A stretch of DNA of 64,000 nt, taken from Streptomyces sp. TRM49041 (GTDB lineage Bacteria > Actinomycetota > Actinomycetes > Streptomycetales > Streptomycetaceae). The number at the start of each line of letters is the position of its first letter. The first letter of the stretch is position 1. The notes below the pieces were generated by a model. The model was not told the origin of the DNA, ran no database searches, and saw only the letters and a list, made by a program, of their open reading frames with translations. This document shows, piece by piece, positions 59,315-64,000 of this stretch. The stretch is from positions 1-64,000 of the forward strand of contig NZ_VSRY01000087.1 in NCBI RefSeq assembly GCF_008271805.1. Direction: 5' to 3'. Position numbers and translations under genes: made by a program.

Positions 59315-59860
59315 ATGATCGATCAGACAGAAGTGCAGGTCGGAACGGGCACGGAGGCCGATCTCCCGGCCCTCACGGAGCTGTACAACCACTACGTCCG
59401 TGAGACGCCGATCACATTCGACACGGTGCCCTTCACTCCCGACCAGCGTCGCCCCTGGCTGCTCTCCCACCTGGAGGACGGCCCCCACCGCCTCCTGGTT
59501 GCTCGACACAACGGGCGGGATGCCCGAAATGTTCCGAGCGGGGTCCTCGGTTACGCGACGACCGGGCCCTTCCGAGCCAAGCCCGCGTACGGGACCTCCG
59601 TCGAGGCCAGCGTGTATCTCGCCCCCGACGCCGTCGGACGTGGCATAGGCGCCCTCCTCTACACACGGCTCTTCGAGCTGCTCGCCCACGAGGACGTCCA
59701 CCGCGCCTACGCCGGCATCGCCCTCCCCAACGAGGCGTCCGTACGCCTCCACACCCGCTTCGGCTTCCGCCACACCGGCACCTTCACGGAGGTGGGGCGG
59801 AAGTTCGGCAGGTACTGGGACGTCGCCTGGTACGAGAAGCCGCTCCGGCCGGGGGCCTAG
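59315..59860 (+). CDS. GNAT acetyltransferase of the PAT/MnaT (bar-like) type
   Basis: This 181-residue N-acetyltransferase resembles phosphinothricin acetyltransferase and MnaT/YncA. AKPAYGTSVEASVYLAPDAV and GRGIGALLYTRLFELLAHED form the substrate and acetyl-CoA loops, and NEASVRLHTRFGFRHTGTFT is the conserved C-terminal helix-strand pair. The ATG at 59315 has GGGAGGG upstream; a longer frame start at 59162 would overlap the hrdD start and is rejected. Acetylation of an amino-acid analogue such as phosphinothricin or methionine sulfone is possible but unproven. Confidence 0.85.
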   Translation: MIDQTEVQVGTGTEADLPALTELYNHYVRETPITFDTVPFTPDQRRPWLLSHLEDGPHRLLVARHNGRDARNVPSGVLGYATTGPFRAKPAYGTSVEASVYLAPDAVGRGIGALLYTRLFELLAHEDVHRAYAGIALPNEASVRLHTRFGFRHTGTFTEVGRKFGRYWDVAWYEKPLRPGA

Positions 59861-60239
59861 GTCCACGGCCCGTCCCTCTGGGTCCACAGCCGGTTCCGGC
59901 GCCGTCGGCCGCGCACCTGGTAGTGCTTCGTGGATCTTGGGGAGGTCGAGCGTCTTCGAGGGATCTGGGCGAGTGTCATCCCCTCGCGGCGTGGAGACGA
60001 TCTATGCGGCCAGCCCCTCGGTGAGGGTGGCCCGGTACTCGCGTTCAATGCATCCAATAGGCGCCGGACCTGCGCGATCCAAATACTGTGGAACGCCTGA
60101 TCGAAAACCGCTACACAAGCGAAGGCCGGACATTGCCCCGCCCAAGAACCTGCTCCGCTCTCTCCATCGCTGCCGCGGACCCGGCCGGCCTCGGCGCTGG
60201 TCTGGAGCGGGTACCGGAGCGCGCCGATAGGGACGTACC
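59861..60239. other. Gap upstream of the BenE-like gene
   Basis: This 379-base gap contains coding-like scraps on the minus strand (IGCIEREYRATLTEGLAA near 60002-60055, followed by a stop) that could be a decayed gene, but no start or family supports it. The promoter of the BenE-like gene is probably in the last ~100 bases. Confidence 0.35.
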
Positions 60240-61520
60240 TTGAGCTCTGAAACCAGCAACACCAGTACCGCAGCGGGTGGCCTCGATGCCTCCGCCGCCG
60301 TCTCTCCAAAGGGATCGGACGCGCCTCCCGGCCACCGAAGGCTGTGGGGCGACATGTCCCTGTCCGCGGTGCTCGCGGGGCTCCTGGCCGCGGTGGTCTC
60401 GTACTCCGGCCCGCTGGTCATCGTGCTCGCCGCCGCCGCGGCCGGGCACCTGGACAAGGCGCAGACCGGCTCCTGGATCTGGGCCATCTCGATAGGCAGC
60501 GGCCTGACCTGCATCGGGCTCAGCCTGCGTACGAAGATGCCGGTCATCACCGCCTGGTCGACGCCCGGTGCCGCCCTGCTGGTCACCAGCCTGGGGGCCT
60601 ACTCGTACGCGGAGGCCATCGGGGCGTTCATCGTCACCGGCGTTGTGATCACCCTGGTCGGACTGACCGGTGTGTTCGGCCGGCTCATGCGGCAGGTGCC
60701 CACGGCGGTCGTCTCCGCCATGCTCGCGGGCATTCTCTTCTCCTTCGGCACCGACGTCTTCACCTCGCTGGAGACCGCGCCATGGATCGCCGGGACCGTC
60801 CTCCTGGTCTATCTGCTCGGCAAGCGATGGCTGCCCCGCTACGCGGTACTCATCGCACTCGCCGTGGGCGTCGTGGCCGCCGCCGCCACCTCGCGCCTGG
60901 ACATCCACCTGGACAGCATCGAGCCGGCCCGACCGGTGCTCACCACGCCCGACTTCTCGGTCGCCTCGCTCATCGGCATCGCGGTCCCCATGGTCCTGGC
61001 GACCCTGGCCTCGCAGAACGCGCCCGGCATGGCGGTGCTCACCGCGTCCGGATACCAGCCCGAAGACCGGCTGCTGATCGGCTCGACCGGGCTGGTCTCC
61101 ACAGTCCTCGCCCCCTTCGGCTCCCACGCCATCAACCTCGCGGCCATCACGGCGGCGATCTGCACCGGCCCTGAGTCTCACCGCGACCCTGAGCGCCGCT
61201 ATGTCGCCGGCGTCGCCTGCGGGGCGCTCTACCTCCTGGGTGGATTCTTCGGCACCACCCTCGTGGTCCTCTTCGCCGACCTGCCGAAGGAACTGGTCGC
61301 CGCCATCGCCGGGGTCGCCCTGTTCGGGGCGCTGGCCGGCGGTCTGAGCCAGGCGGTCAGGGAGGAGCAGGACCGGGAGGCCGCCCTGATCACCTTTCTG
61401 GCCACCGCCTCCGGAGTCACCGTCTTCGGCATCGGATCGGCCTTCTGGGGGCTGACGTTCGGCGTCGCGGTCCATCTCGTGCTGACCGGCCGACGCAGAA
61501 CTCGTAGTGTGTCTGGGTGA
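60240..61520 (+). CDS. Benzoate/H+ symporter family (BenE-like) transporter
   Basis: This is a 426-residue membrane protein. The TTG at 60240 follows AGGGA at 6 bases. SAVLAGLLAAVVSYSGPLVI and VITAWSTPGAALLVTSLGAY are the BenE signatures, and about 11-12 helices are visible. NAPGMAVLTASGYQPEDRLL and GSHAINLAAITAAICTGPES form the family's substrate-side loop. BenE members take up benzoate with protons; the real substrate could be another aromatic acid. It is translationally coupled to the epimerase gene at 61517 (GTGA overlap). Confidence 0.88.
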   Translation: MSSETSNTSTAAGGLDASAAVSPKGSDAPPGHRRLWGDMSLSAVLAGLLAAVVSYSGPLVIVLAAAAAGHLDKAQTGSWIWAISIGSGLTCIGLSLRTKMPVITAWSTPGAALLVTSLGAYSYAEAIGAFIVTGVVITLVGLTGVFGRLMRQVPTAVVSAMLAGILFSFGTDVFTSLETAPWIAGTVLLVYLLGKRWLPRYAVLIALAVGVVAAAATSRLDIHLDSIEPARPVLTTPDFSVASLIGIAVPMVLATLASQNAPGMAVLTASGYQPEDRLLIGSTGLVSTVLAPFGSHAINLAAITAAICTGPESHRDPERRYVAGVACGALYLLGGFFGTTLVVLFADLPKELVAAIAGVALFGALAGGLSQAVREEQDREAALITFLATASGVTVFGIGSAFWGLTFGVAVHLVLTGRRRTRSVSG

Positions 61521-62455
61521 GCCTTCATGTCGTCATAGGATTCGGGCCCGCCGGGGCGGCCACTGCTCGGCTGCTGGCCGAACAGGGGCATTCCGTACGG
61601 GTCGTAACCACCTCGGGCCGTCCCCCGGAACCCGGCATCGAACACGTCGCGTTGGACGCGACGGACAGCGTGCGACTGATCGAGGCCGTGCGGGGCGCGG
61701 CCGCGATCTACGGCTGTGCCGCGCCGCCCTACCATCGCTGGGCGAGTGCCCTGCCGCCGCTGGCCACGTCGATCTGCGCGGCGGCCGAGGCAACCGGGGC
61801 CGTCCTGGTCATGCTGGGCAATCTCTATGGCTACGGCCCGGTGGACGGTCCCATGACCGAGGAGCTGCCGCTCGCGGCGACCGGCTCCAAAGGGCGGGTG
61901 CGTGCCGCGGTTTGGCGGCAGGCCCAGGAGCTGCATGAGCGGGGTCGCATCAGGGCGGTCGAGGTGCGGGCCTCGGACTTCTTCGGGCCCGGGGTGACCG
62001 ACGGAGGGCACCTGGCCGCGCGGGTCATGCCACGACTGTTGCGCGGCAAGCCGGTCTCCACGCTCGGGGATCCGGACGCCCCGCACAGCTGGAGCCATCT
62101 CCCCGATGTCGCCAGAGCACTGGTCGAGGTCGCGGGAGAGGAACGGGCCTGGGGGCGGGCCTGGCACGTCCCGACGGAGCCACCGCTCTCCGTCCAAGAG
62201 ATGGTCGACCGCCTCGCCGCTCAGTCGGAAGTGGGACCGGTCTCGGTGCGCGGGCTGTCCCCGGCCGTACTGCGGGTCGCATCGGTCTTCTCTCCGGTGA
62301 TCCGCGAACTGAAGGAGATCCGCTATCAGTTCGACCGTCCGTTCGTCATGGATTCGAGTGCCTACGAGGCCGAGTTCGCGGTACGGGCCACCCCTGTCGA
62401 CGAGCAGGTCAGGACGACGGTGAACTGGTGGCGCGAGCGACAGTCACATTCCTGA
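61517..62455 (+). CDS. NAD-dependent epimerase/dehydratase-like protein
   Basis: This 312-residue short-chain-dehydrogenase relative starts at GTG 61517, overlapping the BenE stop. The N-terminal Rossmann fold (VVIGFGPAGAATARLLAEQG) has GxGxxG with the variation GFGPAG. VMLGNLYGYGPVDGPMTEEL replaces the usual Ser-x10-Tyr-x3-Lys of sugar epimerases, so the catalytic set is unusual; the later ASDFFGPGVTDGGHLAARVM and SHLPDVARALVEVAG fit atypical SDR proteins. It could reduce or bind rather than epimerise. The partner transporter suggests it acts on an imported small acid, which is a guess. Confidence 0.75.
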   Translation: MSLHVVIGFGPAGAATARLLAEQGHSVRVVTTSGRPPEPGIEHVALDATDSVRLIEAVRGAAAIYGCAAPPYHRWASALPPLATSICAAAEATGAVLVMLGNLYGYGPVDGPMTEELPLAATGSKGRVRAAVWRQAQELHERGRIRAVEVRASDFFGPGVTDGGHLAARVMPRLLRGKPVSTLGDPDAPHSWSHLPDVARALVEVAGEERAWGRAWHVPTEPPLSVQEMVDRLAAQSEVGPVSVRGLSPAVLRVASVFSPVIRELKEIRYQFDRPFVMDSSAYEAEFAVRATPVDEQVRTTVNWWRERQSHS

Positions 62456-62813
62456 TATGTCGTCAGCTCAGACACGTCGGGCATGGAAGTGGCCCCAGAA
62501 GTAATTCGAGAACTGCTCGAGTGGACATACGGGGACCTGGCCCGGGGAAATGCCGGTGTCAGCCTTGCCTTCGGTGCACGCCGGGTGACCGCGACCGGCC
62601 TGAACGGGCGCCTGCTCCCTCTTGTGCGCGATGCGTCCGAGCAGGCCGCGTTCGCTGAGCACCGCTCAGGACCTTCTCGGGTCGATATCCGCCGGCGAGG
62701 CCGTCCGGTGCCGGGAGTGGCGCCGACGATTCACCGCAGCCACGTGTCCCAGGTCTTCAACCCCGCCGTATTCTTTGAACGTTGACACAACGCCTCGACA
62801 GGAAGAGGGCACG
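62456..62813 (+). other. Gap with a possible 100-residue ORF
   Basis: Between the epimerase and the LuxR-type gene, 62483-62785 forms a frame of 100 residues (EVIRELLEWTYGDLARGNAG onward) without a good ribosome site or known family. It is noted but not called as a gene. The last ~30 bases carry the ribosome site of the regulator. Confidence 0.3.
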
Positions 62814-63815
62814 TTGGCGACACATGTGATGGCCGTACTGGGCTTTTCTTCCACTGAAGAAGACATCTACCGGCACTTTCTGCGCCACCCGTACACCTCG
62901 TGCGACGACGTCCATCTGGCCGTGCGGACGGACCGGGACGGGGCGCAGCGGGCGCTGGAACGGCTACGGGAGCTGCGGGCGCTCCAGGGCGAGGAGAGCA
63001 GGCTGTGGGCCACGGAGCCCACGACGCTGATACCCCGGCTGGCGGAGGGCCGGCTGGAACGGCTGCACCGGGAGATGCTGGAACTGACCCACACCCACCC
63101 GATCACGGCCGCCCTGGAGCGTGACCGCCCGGCGCAGACCGACGCCGCCGGGCCGGCGGCGCCGGGGATCGAGCGGATCGAGGATCTGGCCCTGGTCCGC
63201 GGGCTGATCGACGACCTCGCGTTCTTCGCCAGGACCGAAGTGCTCTCCGCCGAGCCCTACGACGCGCTGAGCCCGCACAACATCGAGCATGCCCGCCCCC
63301 TGGACCTGCGCTGCCTGCGGCGCGGGGTGCGGATCCGCAACCTGGTGCGCCGCACAGCCCTGTGCGACGCCCCCACCGTCGGCTATCTGCGGGAGATCGC
63401 CGCCCACGGCGCCGAGGTGCGGGTCGCGGAGGACTTCTCCGAACTGATCCTGGTCTACGACCGGCACACCGCGCTGGTCCCGGTCGACCCTCGGGACACC
63501 GCACGCGGGGCGCTCTGCGCCCGGGAGGGCGCGCTGGTCGGCAATATCATCACTCTCTTCGAACGGCTCTGGGCGGATGCCGAGAATCTGGGCGCCCTGG
63601 TGGACGCCGCCGACCCGGATGCGCCGGAACTCTCCACCGTGCAGCGGGAGGTGCTGCACTGCATGTGCTCGGTGAGCAAGGACGAGGTGGGCGCCCGCAA
63701 GCTCGGGGTGTCGCTGCGCACCTACCGGCGCCATATCGCGGACCTGATGCATCTGCTGGACTCCGACAACCGAGCCCAGGCCGCGCTCGCGGCCCGCGAG
63801 CGCGGCTGGATCTGA
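62814..63815 (+). CDS. LuxR-type helix-turn-helix regulator with N-terminal TrmB-like winged helix
   Basis: This is a 333-residue regulator. The TTG at 62814 follows AGAGGG at 4 bases; GTG 62826 or ATG 62829 are close alternatives. The N-terminus (SSTEEDIYRHFLRHPYTSCD) resembles a TrmB winged helix. The middle (about 130-270) is a ligand-sensing domain (DLALVRGLIDDLAFFARTEV), and the C-terminal LuxR HTH is near 290-320 (VGARKLGVSLRTYRRHIADL). Such TrmB/LuxR hybrids often control natural-product or exporter genes. It converges with a partial gene 8 bases away. Confidence 0.82.
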   Translation: MATHVMAVLGFSSTEEDIYRHFLRHPYTSCDDVHLAVRTDRDGAQRALERLRELRALQGEESRLWATEPTTLIPRLAEGRLERLHREMLELTHTHPITAALERDRPAQTDAAGPAAPGIERIEDLALVRGLIDDLAFFARTEVLSAEPYDALSPHNIEHARPLDLRCLRRGVRIRNLVRRTALCDAPTVGYLREIAAHGAEVRVAEDFSELILVYDRHTALVPVDPRDTARGALCAREGALVGNIITLFERLWADAENLGALVDAADPDAPELSTVQREVLHCMCSVSKDEVGARKLGVSLRTYRRHIADLMHLLDSDNRAQAALAARERGWI

Positions 63816-63823
63816 TCACCGGC

Positions 63824-64000
63824 TCAGCCGGCCTCCTCCAGTCGCCAGGCGGCGAGCGCGGGATCGTTCAGCGATTCGGCCACGGCCGCCCGCACCCGTT
63901 CCGGCGTGGCATCGCCCGGGACGGTGATCCAGATCCGGATCCGGTCGGCGGTCGCCGCGTGCCGACAGCGCCAGTGCCGGGGAAGCCGCACCAGCAGCCG
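63824..64000 (-). CDS. Partial gene at the window edge, family unknown
   Basis: An open frame of 59 codons reaches the window end and stops with TGA at 63824-63826. The visible C-terminus (RIRIWITVPGDATPERVRAA, then VAESLNDPALAAWRLEEAG) is basic then acidic and could belong to a larger enzyme or a RiPP-related protein, but nothing is recognised. It is convergent with the LuxR-type regulator, only 8 bases apart. Confidence 0.4.
   Translation of the reverse strand, partial: RLLVRLPRHWRCRHAATADRIRIWITVPGDATPERVRAAVAESLNDPALAAWRLEEAG

Overview
The window is high-GC actinobacterial chromosome, almost certainly Streptomyces. It carries an HrdD-type sigma factor, a SepX/GlpR-type division membrane protein, a DUF6227 protein, ALF-repeat and FG-GAP secreted proteins, many GTG/TTG starts and many translationally coupled genes. 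About 56 genes or gene remnants and one tRNA are supported.

Left edge (1-3.6 kb): two divergent secreted proteins, an ALF-repeat protein cut by the window edge and an FG-GAP/VCBS propeller protein.

Exopolysaccharide locus (3.7-20.2 kb): a Wzx/Wzy-type assembly system. It has a BY-type tyrosine autokinase, three GT4 glycosyltransferases, a D-glucuronyl C5-epimerase, one ORF that fuses a Wzx-like flippase to a Wzy/WaaL-like polymerase, and a DUF4012 membrane protein. A further set resembles the bacillosamine pathway: FlaA1/PglF dehydratase, PglE aminotransferase, PglD acetyltransferase and PglC phosphoglycosyl transferase. The parsimonious reading is a cell-surface polysaccharide primed with a 2,4-diamino-2,4,6-trideoxyhexose and containing an epimerised uronic acid, so partly glycosaminoglycan-like. 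A decayed UDP-GlcNAc 2-epimerase gene lies inside the locus. This is the most interesting system in the window.

Accessory stretch (20.3-30.2 kb): loosely packed DNA with a possible relic gene, a DUF4241-like protein, a chimeric FG-GAP/CBM/GH9 secreted cellulase, a beta/gamma-crystallin (killer-toxin-like) secreted protein, decayed IS3-type transposase DNA and a DUF4253 protein. It ends at a tRNA-Ala(CGC).

Conserved core (30.2-59.2 kb): a minus-strand run galU-moeA/glp-moaC-mog-rimJ-like-sepX/glpR, then 5-formyl-THF cyclo-ligase, penicillin acylase, a K+/H+ antiporter, an MFS exporter, a FmdB zinc-ribbon gene preceded by a CIRCE-like (HrcA) operator, MTA phosphorylase, a CpaB-like protein, LtrA, a P1 peptidase, a PadR/SGNH pair, the fruR-fruK-fruA fructose operon, a divergent MFS/WYL-regulator pair and hrdD.

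Right edge (59.3-64 kb): a PAT-like acetyltransferase, a BenE-type transporter coupled to an NAD-dependent epimerase, a LuxR-type regulator and a gene running off the end. Most long antisense ORFs are high-GC shadows and are omitted.
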